Shown: positions 25,060 to 34,724, numbered from the stretch's first letter. The stretch is 64,000 bases of DNA from G963666895 sp963666895 (GCA_963666895.2 CAXXNS010000008.1:62001-126000), one strand, 5' to 3'. Notes: a model not told the origin generated them from the sequence alone. Numbers and translations: made by a program.

Positions 25060-25791
25060 TTAGGCCAGGAGCAGGCCCCGGATGGCCATGAACAGGCCCA
25101 GGGCCAGGATGAGCAGGTGCATGCTCCTGCGGTAGCCCCGTTCGCCCATGCGGGCGTAGGCCCAGACGCCCAGGCCGAGCCCCAGGGCCAGGGCCGGGAC
25201 CGATCCGGCGAAGTACAGGAGTACCTGGCTGGTGACCACGCCGCCCAGGGCCTGCCCGGCCACCACGCAGCCGCCCGTGGTCAGGAAGTATCCGGCCAGC
25301 AGGGCCTTGGCCTGGTCCCGGGGCCAGGGCTGGAGCGCGGTGTACACGATGACCGGCGGCCCGCTGGCCCCGATGGCCCCGCCCAGGATTCCGGCCAGGA
25401 ATCCGGCCAGCGCGGCCCATCCCCGCCCCAGGTTCCGGGGCCGGGGCGTGAACAGCAGGGCCTGGAGCCCGTAGGGCACGAGCATGAGCCCCACGGCCAG
25501 GGTCAGCACCCAGGCGGGCAGGGCGGTAAGGGCCCAGACGCCCAGGGGCAGCCCGGGCAGGGTGGCGGCCACCAGCACGGTCAGCCGCTTGAAGCGCAGA
25601 TGGGTCCGCAGCGCGATGCTGTGGAAGATGGTGATGGTCAGGCCGAACAGGGTGACCACGGGGATGACCGTCTTGATGGGCAGGAACAGGGACAGCAGGG
25701 GCAGGGAGATGAGCACCGAGCCGAAGCCGGTCAGCCCCTGGATGAAACCGGCCGCGCAGGCCACGAGGCAGAGGGGGAGCCAGAGCGTCAT
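25060..25791 (-). CDS. TSUP family membrane transporter (TauE/SafE-like)
   Basis: The 243-residue integral membrane protein has about eight hydrophobic segments and two Gly-rich repeats typical of the TauE/SafE (TSUP) family: GFIQGLTGFGSVLIS near the N-terminus and GGAIGASGPPVIVY in the middle. Family members export sulfite, sulfoacetate or other organosulfur anions. In a likely sulfate reducer a sulfur oxyanion substrate is attractive, but the substrate is not shown by the sequence. Confidence 0.85.
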   Translation of the reverse strand: MTLWLPLCLVACAAGFIQGLTGFGSVLISLPLLSLFLPIKTVIPVVTLFGLTITIFHSIALRTHLRFKRLTVLVAATLPGLPLGVWALTALPAWVLTLAVGLMLVPYGLQALLFTPRPRNLGRGWAALAGFLAGILGGAIGASGPPVIVYTALQPWPRDQAKALLAGYFLTTGGCVVAGQALGGVVTSQVLLYFAGSVPALALGLGLGVWAYARMGERGYRRSMHLLILALGLFMAIRGLLLA

Positions 25792-25871
25792 GACGGTTCT
25801 TACCCCAGGGCGGGCCGGATGTCATGGGGGCCGCGCATTGCCTTTTGCGGACGATTTGTTAACCATGTCCT

Positions 25872-27510
25872 ATGCCTCACGACAAGCTGACCATCTGCCT
25901 GGTGCACGGCTCCAGGGTCCTGGCCGACCATTGGCGGCAACAGGGCCACGAGGTGGTCCATCTGCGGCCCGAGGGGCCGTACCACGACATCGCGGCCGAA
26001 CTGGACGAGCGGGACCTGCGAGCCGGACCTGCTCATCCAGGTGGAGGTCCTGCGCGAGCGCGTGCTGCTCAGCGGGCTGGAGCGCCTGTCCTGCCGCAAG
26101 GCCTTCTGGGCCATCGACGTGCATCTGAATCTGTACTGGCACGGGCTGTACGGCCGCTTGTTCGACCTGGTGCTGTGCACCCAGAAGGGCTGGCTGGACG
26201 ACCTGCGCCGGGAGGGCGCGCCCCGGGTGGCCTGGCTGCCCTGGTACGGCCCGGCCCGGGACTGGACGCCTCATGTCGAGCGCGGCCGGGCCATGTCGTT
26301 CGTGGCCCGCGTCACCAAGCACCGGCCCACCCGGCAGTGGTTCGCCGAACTCCTGGAGCAGGAGTTCCAGGTCAAGGCCCAGGAGAGCCGCGACTTCGCC
26401 CACATGCTGGACATTTACCAGGACACGCGCATCGCGCCCAACGAGACCATCTGTGGAGAGGTCAATTTCCGGCTCTTCGAGGCCGCGGCCTGCGGTTGCC
26501 TGGTGCTCACCCCGCCCAGCCCGGGCCTGGACGAGCTGTTCGAGCCGGACGAGGAGATTCTGGTCTTTCACGACGCGGTCCAGTTCACGACCCTGGCCGA
26601 GCGGCTGCGCAAGCGGCCGGACCAGGCCGAGGCCCTGGGGCGGGCCGCCTGGGAGCGGGTTCGGGCCGAGCACCTGGCCCAGCACCGGGCCGAGCGCATG
26701 CTGTCCCTGGTCCTGGACGCGCCCCGGGGCGCCTGCCACGGGCCCGAGGCCCAGGTGGCCTTCGGCCTGACCGTGGCCGCCATGTGGGAGGCCGGACGGC
26801 TGGCCATGTCCGCCCAGACCCTGCTGGACATGCTGGAGAAGCTGCCCCCCACCCAGGAGGTGCTGGCCGTCCAGGTTCGCATCCTGGCCGGGGAGGGCAT
26901 GGACGATCGGCTGTTCCCCCTGCTGGCCGGACTGGCCCAGGAGGAGACGGAGCTGGAGGAGCGGCTGGCCGCGGCCTGCTCCCTGGCCGCACTGCACCGC
27001 AACGATTTCGGCCTGGCCAAGGTCTTCTGGTACCAGATGCCCCGTCCGGCCCGGCTGCCGGAAAAGCCCGAATCGCCCGTGGATTTGTACCGGCTGTGGG
27101 CCAGGGAATTGTGGCGCCGGGGGCTGCGGAGGCGGCAGGGCCAGGCCTACGACGAGGACCGGCAGGTCCCGGCCACGGCCCAGGAATGCCTGTTGCGGGC
27201 CCTGCGGCTGGACCCCAAGGACCTGGAGACCCACCGCCGCCTGGACGCGGCCCTGGCCGACGTGCCGGGCACGGAGCCCAGCCGGCTGGGCATCCTGTCC
27301 CATCTGGCCCTGCATCAGCCCGGGGAATGGCGCACGCACTTCGACCTGGGCATGACCAACGTCAAGGCCTTCCGCATGAAGGAGGGGCTGTCCGACTTGC
27401 TGCTGGCGCGGGACCTGGCCGACAAGGCGGGCGCGGCCAAGCACTTCCGCCTGCTCCTGTCCGGCAAGGACCCCAGCGGGCGCATCGCCTGGGCACTGGC
27501 CCAGGGCTGA
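25872..27510 (+). pseudogene. CgeB-like glycosyltransferase, frameshifted near base 26021
   Basis: An N-terminal segment (25872-26020) reads on in the frame used from 26022 to 27510 if one base is dropped. The frame change falls at CTGCG-A-GCCGG; removing the A at 26021 restores LRPDLLIQVEVL. The repaired product is about 545 residues. It has a glycosyltransferase-type region with FRLFEAAACGCLVLTPP and ELFEPDEEI, as in CgeB-like enzymes, and a helical, TPR-like C-terminal half. It is probably a peripheral glycosyltransferase of surface polysaccharide or flagellin. Real inactivation and sequencing error cannot be told apart here. Confidence 0.72.
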
Positions 27511-27512
27511 GC

Positions 27513-28001
27513 CTATTCCCCGCCCGTTTCCTCCACCAGGGGCGGATGGCGGGACAGGTCGTAGAGCCCGTGCATGGGCAGGCCCAGGGAATAGCTGGGG
27601 ATCTTCTCGAAGCGGATGAACCCGATGTTCTTGCCTTCGCTCAGGGAACACAGGGGCGGCAGCCCCATGGGAACGGGCAGGTCCAGCGGCCGCGAGGTGA
27701 TGGAGCTCAACCTTGTGGCGTACTGGTCTTTCAGGTAATCAATGATCCGGTCACGCTCCTCGGCCGTGAACGACTCCAGCAGGACCTGCCGCGTCTGCTC
27801 GGGCGAGGCCGGGCCGCCCTCCAGGGGCGCGCCGAGCAGGGCGTCCCAATCGTAGGATGCCTCCTCGGCCGGGTCCCATTCACGGCGGAACAGGTGCACT
27901 TCCACATCGCGGCGGCCCTTGAAGCTCTTGATGACCATGCTCACGGCGTGGCATCGTTGGGCGGCCGGCGGGGCCGGGGGGTCGATGACGGTGATCTTCA
28001 T
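27513..28001 (-). CDS. Hypothetical protein
   Basis: The 162-residue soluble protein has no signal peptide, membrane segment or recognised domain. AGGAGA precedes ATG 28001. It contains a charged helical middle (EERDRIIDYLKDQYATRL) and a C-terminal part rich in Pro and Leu. It is convergent with the glycosyltransferase gene (stops three bases apart) and divergent from uvrB. Codon use is like its neighbours. Confidence 0.65.
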   Translation of the reverse strand: MKITVIDPPAPPAAQRCHAVSMVIKSFKGRRDVEVHLFRREWDPAEEASYDWDALLGAPLEGGPASPEQTRQVLLESFTAEERDRIIDYLKDQYATRLSSITSRPLDLPVPMGLPPLCSLSEGKNIGFIRFEKIPSYSLGLPMHGLYDLSRHPPLVEETGGE

Positions 28002-28093
28002 GTATTCTCCTGGGAAATGGACTCGACAGCAATGATACGTAGGAATTCGATTTGCCTCAAGGGGTTGAGAACGGCGGCCCCGGAAGGGCGCTG

Positions 28094-30091
28094 GTGAACG
28101 CCTTCCGCCTGGAGACCGACCTGGTTCCCACCGGCGACCAGCCCCAGGCCATCGCCGAGCTGACGGCCAACCTGCGCCAGGGCGTGCGCGACCAGGTTCT
28201 GCTCGGGGCCACGGGCACGGGCAAGACCTTCACCATGGCCCATGTGGTGGCCGAACTGAACCGCCCGGCCCTGGTCCTGGCCCCCAACAAGACCCTGGCC
28301 GCCCAGCTCTACGGCGAGTTCAAGGGGTTGTTTCCCCACAATGCCGTGGAGTATTTCGTCAGCTATTACGACTACTACCAGCCGGAAGCCTATCTGCCGC
28401 GCACGGACACCTACATCGAGAAGGACTCGTCCATCAACGACGACATCGACAAGCTCAGGCACGCGGCCACCCACGCCCTGTTGACCCGCCGCGACGTGCT
28501 CATCGTGGCCTCGGTGTCCTGCATCTACGGCCTGGGCTCGCCCGAGTACTACGCCAAGATGATCATCCCGGTGGAGGAGGGCCAGCGGCTGTCCATGGAC
28601 GAGCTCGTCACCCGGCTGGTGGAGGTCCACTACGAGCGCAACGACTACGACTTCCACCGCTCCACCTTCCGGGTGCGCGGCGACGTGGTGGAGATCATCC
28701 CGGCCTACAGCAACAAGCGCGCCCTGCGCATGGAGTTCTTCGGCGACGAGATCGAGGCCCTGTACGAGACCGACCCGCTGACCGGCGAGGTGGTCTCCCG
28801 GCTGAACAAGACCGTCATTTATCCCGGCTCACACTACGTCTCCGACCGCGACAACCTGAACCGGGCCGTGGACGACATCCGCGAGGAGCTGCGGCTGCGC
28901 CTGGCCGAGTTCCAGGCCGCGGGCAAGCTGGTGGAGGCCCAGCGGCTGGAGCAGCGCACCCAGTTCGACCTGGAGACCATCGAGGAGCTGGGCTACTGCA
29001 ACGGCATCGAGAACTATTCCAGGCACCTGGACGGCCGCAAAAAGGGCCAGCCCCCGGCCACGCTCCTGGACTATTTCCCGGACGACTTCATCCTGTTCAT
29101 GGACGAGTCGCACATCGGCGTGCCCCAGGTGGGCGGCATGTACAACGGCGACATCTCCCGCAAGACCACCCTGGTGGACTTCGGGTTCCGCCTGCCCTCG
29201 GCCCTGGACAACCGGCCCCTGAACTTCGAGGAGTTCCTGGGCCGCTACAACCAGGCCGTGTTCGTCTCGGCCACCCCGGGCGACTGGGAGATGGACCGGG
29301 CCCAGGGGCTGGTGGTGGAGCAGATCATCCGGCCCACGGGCCTGGTGGACCCGGTGGTCGAGGTGCGGAAAACAGCGGGACAGATTGACGATCTGCTCGC
29401 GGAATGTAAAAAGAGGAAAGCCAAGGATGAACGGGTCCTGGTGACCACCATGACCAAGCGCATGGCCGAAGAGCTGACCGAGTACCTGGTCCGCTTCGGG
29501 GTGGAAGCCAGGTACCTGCACTCGGACATCGACACCCTGGAGCGCATGGCCATCATCCAGTCGCTCCGGGCGGGCGAGTTCTTCGTCCTGGTGGGCATCA
29601 ACCTCCTGCGGGAGGGGTTGGACATCCCGGAGGTGTCCCTGGTGGCGATCCTGGACGCGGACAAGGAGGGCTTTTTGCGCTCGGCCCGGTCCCTGATCCA
29701 GACCTTCGGCCGGGCGGCCCGCAACGTGGAGGGCCGGGTCGTCCTGTACGCGGACAGGGTCACCGGGTCCATGAACACGGCCATGGAGGAGACCGAGCGG
29801 CGGCGGGAAAAGCAGGTGGCCCACAACGCGGAGCACCACATCGTGCCCCGGACCATCCGCAAGCCCGTGGAGAACGTGCTCGGCATCCTGCACACGGAGA
29901 CCTCGCAGATGGCCAAGGCGGCCGAGGACTTCGCCGAGTACGGGCTGGACCCCCGGAACCTGGAGAAGGCCATCCGCAAGCTGGAACGGAGCATGCGCCA
30001 GGCGGCCCAGGAACTGGAATTCGAACGGGCCGCGGGCCTGCGGGACCGCATCGTGGAGTTGAAGGAGCGACTGATGGAGCTTGGAGGCTAG
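28094..30091 (+). CDS. uvrB: UvrABC system protein B
   Basis: The 665-residue DNA-repair helicase verifies lesions in nucleotide excision repair with UvrA and UvrC. The P-loop GATGTGKTF, the beta-hairpin YYDYYQPEAYLP, the DESH box and the C-terminal UVR motif that contacts UvrC are present. GTG 28094 is chosen because GGAAGGG precedes it and family homology begins at FRLETDLVPTGDQ. An in-frame TTG at 28052, which also has an AGGA site, would add 14 residues. The next gene starts at the base after the uvrB stop. Confidence 0.95.
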   Translation: MNAFRLETDLVPTGDQPQAIAELTANLRQGVRDQVLLGATGTGKTFTMAHVVAELNRPALVLAPNKTLAAQLYGEFKGLFPHNAVEYFVSYYDYYQPEAYLPRTDTYIEKDSSINDDIDKLRHAATHALLTRRDVLIVASVSCIYGLGSPEYYAKMIIPVEEGQRLSMDELVTRLVEVHYERNDYDFHRSTFRVRGDVVEIIPAYSNKRALRMEFFGDEIEALYETDPLTGEVVSRLNKTVIYPGSHYVSDRDNLNRAVDDIREELRLRLAEFQAAGKLVEAQRLEQRTQFDLETIEELGYCNGIENYSRHLDGRKKGQPPATLLDYFPDDFILFMDESHIGVPQVGGMYNGDISRKTTLVDFGFRLPSALDNRPLNFEEFLGRYNQAVFVSATPGDWEMDRAQGLVVEQIIRPTGLVDPVVEVRKTAGQIDDLLAECKKRKAKDERVLVTTMTKRMAEELTEYLVRFGVEARYLHSDIDTLERMAIIQSLRAGEFFVLVGINLLREGLDIPEVSLVAILDADKEGFLRSARSLIQTFGRAARNVEGRVVLYADRVTGSMNTAMEETERRREKQVAHNAEHHIVPRTIRKPVENVLGILHTETSQMAKAAEDFAEYGLDPRNLEKAIRKLERSMRQAAQELEFERAAGLRDRIVELKERLMELGG

Positions 30092-31123
30092 ATGGGCAAG
30101 GGCACCCGCCACATACTTCTGCTCCGGCGCCGTTTCGGGCCGTTCTGGAACGTCGTCGCCGGTTCCATCTTCGTGTTCCTGGTGTCCATCGTGGGCATCA
30201 TCGGCTATCGGTGGATCGAGGGCTGGAATTTCATCGACAGCTTCTACATGGTGGTCATCAGCCTCTCCACCGTGGGCTTCATGGAAGTGCAGCCCCTGTC
30301 CCAGGCCGGCCGCTTGTTCACGGCCCTGTTCATCCTCGGCGGGGTGGGCGGCTTTCTCTACATCGCCGCGGCCTTTACGCAGATGCTCGTGGAAGGGCGT
30401 TTGCAAATGCTTTGGGGGAAACGAAGAATGCAAAAGAGCATCGACAAGCTCAACGAGCACTTCATCGTTTGCGGCTACGGCCGCATCGGCTACGTGGTGG
30501 CCAACGAGATACGCAAGGAAGGGCACGACGTGGTGGTTCTGGAGCAGGACCCGGAGCTGGTGCAACGCATCATGGCCGACGGGTTCCTGTGCATGGAGGG
30601 CGACGCCACGGACGACCAGCAGCTTCTGGCCGCGGGCCTGAAAAAGGCCAAGGCCCTGATCTCGGCCCTGTCCTCCGAGGCGGCCAACGTCTATGTCACC
30701 CTGACCGCGCGGCAGTTGGCCCCCAAGCTGTACATCGTGGCCCGGGCCAGCGAACTGACGCACATCAACCGGCTGGAGCTGGCCGGGGCGGACCGTGTGG
30801 TCATGCCCCACCTTATCGGCGGCACCCGCATGGCCCAGAACGTGCTCCGGCCCACGGTCATCAACTTCCTGGAGCTGGCCATGCGCGGCCAGATCGACCT
30901 GCAGATGGAGGAACTGGTGGTCACGGGCAAGTCCGAACTGGCCGGCAAGACCATCATGGACTCCAACATCCGTCCCCGGTTCAACCTCATCGTCATCGCC
31001 ATCAAGAAACGTGATGGGGAGATGGTCTACAACCCCGGGGCCAAGGAGATGATCCGGCAGGAGGACACCCTGCTGGTGGTGGGCAATCAGCGCGATCTCA
31101 ATTCCATACGCGCGGCATTATAG
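30092..31123 (+). CDS. Potassium channel protein with RCK (TrkA-N) domain, unusual selectivity filter
   Basis: The 343-residue protein has two transmembrane helices (about residues 21-38 and 78-100) flanking a pore, then an RCK nucleotide-binding domain starting HFIVCGYGRIG (about residue 129) and a TrkA-C region at the C-terminus. The pore reads STVGFMEVQP, so the usual TVG[YF]G filter has Met64 in place of the second Gly. This may change conductance or selectivity. It abuts the uvrB stop and is followed by ligA. Confidence 0.85.
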   Translation: MGKGTRHILLLRRRFGPFWNVVAGSIFVFLVSIVGIIGYRWIEGWNFIDSFYMVVISLSTVGFMEVQPLSQAGRLFTALFILGGVGGFLYIAAAFTQMLVEGRLQMLWGKRRMQKSIDKLNEHFIVCGYGRIGYVVANEIRKEGHDVVVLEQDPELVQRIMADGFLCMEGDATDDQQLLAAGLKKAKALISALSSEAANVYVTLTARQLAPKLYIVARASELTHINRLELAGADRVVMPHLIGGTRMAQNVLRPTVINFLELAMRGQIDLQMEELVVTGKSELAGKTIMDSNIRPRFNLIVIAIKKRDGEMVYNPGAKEMIRQEDTLLVVGNQRDLNSIRAAL

Positions 31124-31135
31124 CGGGGAGTTCCG

Positions 31136-33457
31136 GTGAACGCGCCCGACACGGCCGTCCGTCGCGTCCGCGAGCTGCGGAGGCTCATCGAGTACCATAA
31201 CCGGCGCTACTACGTGCTGGACGATCCCGAGATCAGCGACCTGGAATACGACGAGCTGTTCCGGGAGCTCCAGGCGTTGGAGAGCGAGTACCCCGGGCTG
31301 GACGACCCCAACTCGCCCACCCGGCGCGTGGGCGGGGAACCGGCCGAGGGCTTCGACACGGCCCGCCACTCCGTGGCCATGATGAGCCTGGACAACGCCA
31401 TGATCGTGGAGTCGGGCGACGGCCTGGACTTCGCGGCCTGGCGCGAGTTCGCGCACAAGAAGCTGGTCAACTCATTTGTTGAGCGGGTGCAGCTGTGGGC
31501 GCATAACGCCCTGATGAATTCTTTACATCGTGACTTGGAGGAAAAAGAGCGAAAAAAAGCCTACACCGCTACTCGTCGTGCTGCAGAAACCTTTCTTCTT
31601 AAAGATGGTTGGGCTGATCGAGAAGGGTTCGAGGCCTCCATGAACGCCATTCGGGATGATCTTTCCGGTGGTGGGTTGCTTGGCCAGGCCGTAGATCCTT
31701 TGAATTTTAATTTCCTCCCCGAGTCGGTTTGGGGAGATATTAAGAGTACTTTGCGTCGCTTCTGGGTGGACCCCAAGATGGACGGTTTGGCAGTGGAGGT
31801 TATTTACAATTCTAAGGGCGAACTCATTCAGGCCGTCACACGTGGAGATGGCTTCACTGGCGAAGTGATCACCGTAAACATGCGTACGGTTCGGAATCTG
31901 CCGCTGGAGATTGGGGGCGAGTTCGCAATTATCCCTATGGATGTTCGGGGTGAGGTGGTCATTGCCAAAAAGGATTTTTATGCCCTGAATGAGCGCCAGG
32001 TCGAGTCCGGGGACAAGGAGTTCGCCAACCCGCGAAACGCTGCCGCCGGGTCCGTCCGCCAGTTGGACTCCAAGGTGGCCGCCTCAAGACCTCTTCGGTT
32101 TTTGGCATATGGTATTGGGGCTCCTTACTCGGAAACGTCTTTGTGGCCTACACAAAGCTCCCTTATGAATCATTTGGAGAGTCAGGGCCTGGAGATTCCG
32201 CCCGAGGCGGGCCTCTGCGACTCCCCCGAGGCCGTGGAAGAGCGTTTTGTTGAGCTTAAGGCGGCCCGTGATTCCCTGCCCTTTGAGATTGACGGGGTAG
32301 TGGCCAAGCTCGATGACCGGGCGCTCCAGGAGTTCCTCGGCAGCACGGCCCGGGCCCCGCGCTGGGCCATGGCCCTCAAGTTTCCGGCCCATCGGGCCGT
32401 GACCCGCCTGAACGACATCCAGGTCCAGGTGGGCCGCACCGGCGTGCTGACCCCGGTGGCCCTGCTTCAGCCCGTGCGCGTGGGCGGGGTGGAGGTGTCC
32501 CGGGCCACCCTGCACAACGAGGACGAGATCGCGTCCAAGGGGCTGCTCATCGGCGACATGGTGGAGGTGCAGCGGGCCGGGGACGTGATTCCCCAGGTCC
32601 TGGGCCCGGTCAAGGAGCAGCGCGACGGGTCCGAGCGCGAGTTCGTGTTTCCCACGCACTGTCCGGTCTGCGGCTCGGCCGTGGTGCGCGAGCCGGGCGA
32701 GGCGGCCGTGCGCTGCCCCAACCTGTCCTGCCCGGCCCAACTGGAGCGCGGGCTGGAGTATTTTGTTTCCCGGTCTGGTCTGGACATGGAGGGCGTGGGT
32801 CCGCAGTGGCTTACGCGCTTGGCCCAGGACGGCCGCATCAAGTCCCCGGCCGACCTGTTCGTCCTGACGCCTGCGGACCTGGTCGGCTACGACCGCATGG
32901 GCGAGAAGTCGGCCCAAAATTTTGTGGACGCGGTGGAGGCGGCAAAGAAAAAGGCCACCCTGGCCCGGCTCATCGCCGCCCTGGGCATCCGCAACGTGGG
33001 CGAGCGCACGGCCCGCACCCTGGCCGGGCAATACAAGGACCTGGACGAGCTGGGCGAGGTGGCCCGGTCCGAGGAGTGGAAAGAGATCCTGACCGAGCTG
33101 CCGGACGTGGGCGCGGTCATGGCCGAGGCCATACACGATTTTTTTGACAACGACAGGAACCAGGCCCTGCTGGCGAGGTTCAAGGAACTGGGGCTGTGGC
33201 CCCGGGGCGGGGGGGAGAAAAGCGGCCCCCTGGCCGGATTGCGCTTCGTGTTCACCGGCTCCATTCCGATTTCTCGATCCAAGGCTCAAGACTTGGTGCG
33301 TGAATTGGGCGGAGAGGCCACGGACTCGATGTCCAAAAAGGTGGACTACCTGGTGGCCGGGGACAACGCGGGCTCCAAACTGGACAAGGCCCGCAGCCTG
33401 GGGATATCCATAATAGACTTCGACCGGTTTCAGGAAATGGCGGGCAACCGGTCGTAA
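31136..33457 (+). CDS. ligA: NAD-dependent DNA ligase LigA with about 90-residue insertion
   Basis: The 773-residue product is about 100 residues longer than usual. The order is domain Ia with SLDNA (84-88), an extra helical stretch (about 105-205), the adenylation motif with nucleophile Lys214 (KMDG), the OB fold, a four-Cys zinc finger (CPVC and later CPNLSC), HhH repeats and a C-terminal BRCT. In E. coli LigA only some 35 residues separate SLDN from Lys115; here about 127. The coding sequence from about 31465 to 32330 is clearly less GC-rich than the rest. GTG 31136 follows GGGGAG. Joining of nicked DNA should still be possible since all catalytic motifs are intact. Confidence 0.95.
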   Translation: MNAPDTAVRRVRELRRLIEYHNRRYYVLDDPEISDLEYDELFRELQALESEYPGLDDPNSPTRRVGGEPAEGFDTARHSVAMMSLDNAMIVESGDGLDFAAWREFAHKKLVNSFVERVQLWAHNALMNSLHRDLEEKERKKAYTATRRAAETFLLKDGWADREGFEASMNAIRDDLSGGGLLGQAVDPLNFNFLPESVWGDIKSTLRRFWVDPKMDGLAVEVIYNSKGELIQAVTRGDGFTGEVITVNMRTVRNLPLEIGGEFAIIPMDVRGEVVIAKKDFYALNERQVESGDKEFANPRNAAAGSVRQLDSKVAASRPLRFLAYGIGAPYSETSLWPTQSSLMNHLESQGLEIPPEAGLCDSPEAVEERFVELKAARDSLPFEIDGVVAKLDDRALQEFLGSTARAPRWAMALKFPAHRAVTRLNDIQVQVGRTGVLTPVALLQPVRVGGVEVSRATLHNEDEIASKGLLIGDMVEVQRAGDVIPQVLGPVKEQRDGSEREFVFPTHCPVCGSAVVREPGEAAVRCPNLSCPAQLERGLEYFVSRSGLDMEGVGPQWLTRLAQDGRIKSPADLFVLTPADLVGYDRMGEKSAQNFVDAVEAAKKKATLARLIAALGIRNVGERTARTLAGQYKDLDELGEVARSEEWKEILTELPDVGAVMAEAIHDFFDNDRNQALLARFKELGLWPRGGGEKSGPLAGLRFVFTGSIPISRSKAQDLVRELGGEATDSMSKKVDYLVAGDNAGSKLDKARSLGISIIDFDRFQEMAGNRS

Positions 33458-33481
33458 CGACATTCACAGGGGGAGGGCGAT

Positions 33482-34258
33482 ATGATCGACGTCATCATCA
33501 ACGGGGCCAAGGGCCGAATGGGCTCCACCCTGGCGCGCATGGCCTGGGAGGACGAGGACCTGCACGTGGCCGGTGTCTGCGAGCGGCACGGAAGCACCGA
33601 GGGGCTGGAGCGGTACGGCTGCCTGGTGGGCGACGACCTTGGCAAGGTCATGGCCGAGCTGCCCGGGGCCGTGGTGGTGGACTTCACCGCGCCCGAGGCG
33701 TCCGTGGCCGCGGCCGGCATGGCCGCCAAGCACGGCAATCCCCTGGTCATCGGCACCACCGGCCTGGACTCGGCCCAGCAGAAGGCCCTGGAAATGGCCG
33801 CCAAGTCCGCGCCCGTGTTCTGGGCGCCCAACATGAGCGTGGGCATCAACGTGCTGCTCAAGGTCCTGCCCCAACTGGTCAAGGCCCTGGGGCCGGACTA
33901 CGACCTGGAGATGGTGGAGGCCCACCACAACAAGAAGAAGGACGCGCCCTCGGGCACGGCCATCAAGCTGGCCCAGTGCCTGGCCGAGGCCCGGGACTGG
34001 GACTACGACGCGGTGAAGAAGTATTGCCGCGAGGGCATCATCGGGGCCCGGCCCAAAAAGGAGATCGGGGTCCAGACCATCCGGGGCGGCGACGTGGTGG
34101 GCGAGCACACCACCTATTTCTTCGGCCCGGGCGAGCGGGTGGAGGTCACCCACCGGGCCCACTCCCGCGAGACCTTCGCGGCCGGAGCCCTGCGCGCGGC
34201 CAAGTGGCTGGCCCAGCAGAAGCCGGGCAAGCTTTATTCGATGCAAGACATCTTTTAG
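33482..34258 (+). CDS. dapB: 4-hydroxy-tetrahydrodipicolinate reductase
   Basis: The 258-residue enzyme catalyses the NAD(P)H-dependent step after DapA in lysine and meso-diaminopimelate synthesis. The N-terminal nucleotide-binding region starts NGAKGRMGSTLARMA, and the catalytic EAHHNKKKDAPSGTA motif with its His pair and Lys is intact. A GGGGGAGGG ribosome site precedes ATG 33482. The gene ends just before a terminator and is convergent with the Hpt gene. Confidence 0.96.
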   Translation: MIDVIINGAKGRMGSTLARMAWEDEDLHVAGVCERHGSTEGLERYGCLVGDDLGKVMAELPGAVVVDFTAPEASVAAAGMAAKHGNPLVIGTTGLDSAQQKALEMAAKSAPVFWAPNMSVGINVLLKVLPQLVKALGPDYDLEMVEAHHNKKKDAPSGTAIKLAQCLAEARDWDYDAVKKYCREGIIGARPKKEIGVQTIRGGDVVGEHTTYFFGPGERVEVTHRAHSRETFAAGALRAAKWLAQQKPGKLYSMQDIF

Positions 34259-34280
34259 CGCGAACGATCAGGCACGAAAA

Positions 34281-34312
34281 AAGGCCGGTCCCTTGGGATC
34301 GGTCTTTTGTTT
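34281..34312 (+). terminator. Rho-independent terminator after dapB
   Basis: AAGGCCGGTCCC (34281-34292) pairs, with G-U pairs, with GGGATCGGTCTT (34295-34306), followed by a T-rich run (34305-34312). The preceding A-run makes it usable from the minus-strand Hpt gene too. Confidence 0.82.
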
Positions 34313-34326
34313 TGGCTCGGGTCGGG

Positions 34327-34674
34327 TCAGTGCTCGTCCATGAACCGGCTCATGAACTCGTAGACCTCGTTGATGCTCCCCTCCAGGCTGCTCATGCAGG
34401 CCAGGGAGCGGTTGCGGTCGCCCTTTTCAGCGGATTTCTCCAGGTCCAGGCAGCGGTCCTTGAGCCCGTCCGCGCCCATGGTGGCCGCAGAGCCCTTGAG
34501 GGAGTGGGCCAGGTAGCGGACCTTGGGCAGGTCGTCCTTTTCCAGGGCGTGGCGCAGGTCGGCCACGCGGCCGGGTTCGTGTTGCAGGAAGACCGTGAAC
34601 AGGCGCTTGAGAAACGCCTCTTTGCCTTGCATTGATTGCAGAAATGTCTGTCGGATGGGAATGTGTTCAGCCAT
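34327..34674 (-). CDS. Hpt (histidine phosphotransfer) domain protein
   Basis: The 115-residue protein is a stand-alone Hpt module with the phosphorylatable His in the LAHSLKGSAATMGA motif and helical flanks. It should relay phosphate between a hybrid kinase receiver and a response regulator. ATG 34674 is chosen because a TTGACA/TATCGA promoter lies just upstream, inside the end of rtcB; an in-frame GTG at 34734 is less likely since it would overlap that promoter. No kinase or receiver is adjacent, so its partners are elsewhere. Confidence 0.82.
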   Translation of the reverse strand: MAEHIPIRQTFLQSMQGKEAFLKRLFTVFLQHEPGRVADLRHALEKDDLPKVRYLAHSLKGSAATMGADGLKDRCLDLEKSAEKGDRNRSLACMSSLEGSINEVYEFMSRFMDEH

Positions 34675-34696
34675 GGCGCGGCCACGATAACACCCT

Positions 34697-34724
34697 TCGA
34701 TATTTTGTGCCAGCGGTATGTCAA
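34697..34724 (-). promoter_or_regulatory. Promoter for the Hpt gene within the rtcB 3' end
   Basis: On the minus strand TTGACA (34724-34719) is followed after 16 bases by TATCGA (34702-34697), about 23 bases before the Hpt ATG. The -35 overlaps the rtcB stop codon (34721-34723). Confidence 0.55.

Noticed and set aside
31136..33457. Possibility that the AT-rich part of ligA is an inserted separate gene or intein
   Set aside because: The frame and ligase homology continue through most of the AT-rich part, and no intein splice motifs or internal start are seen.
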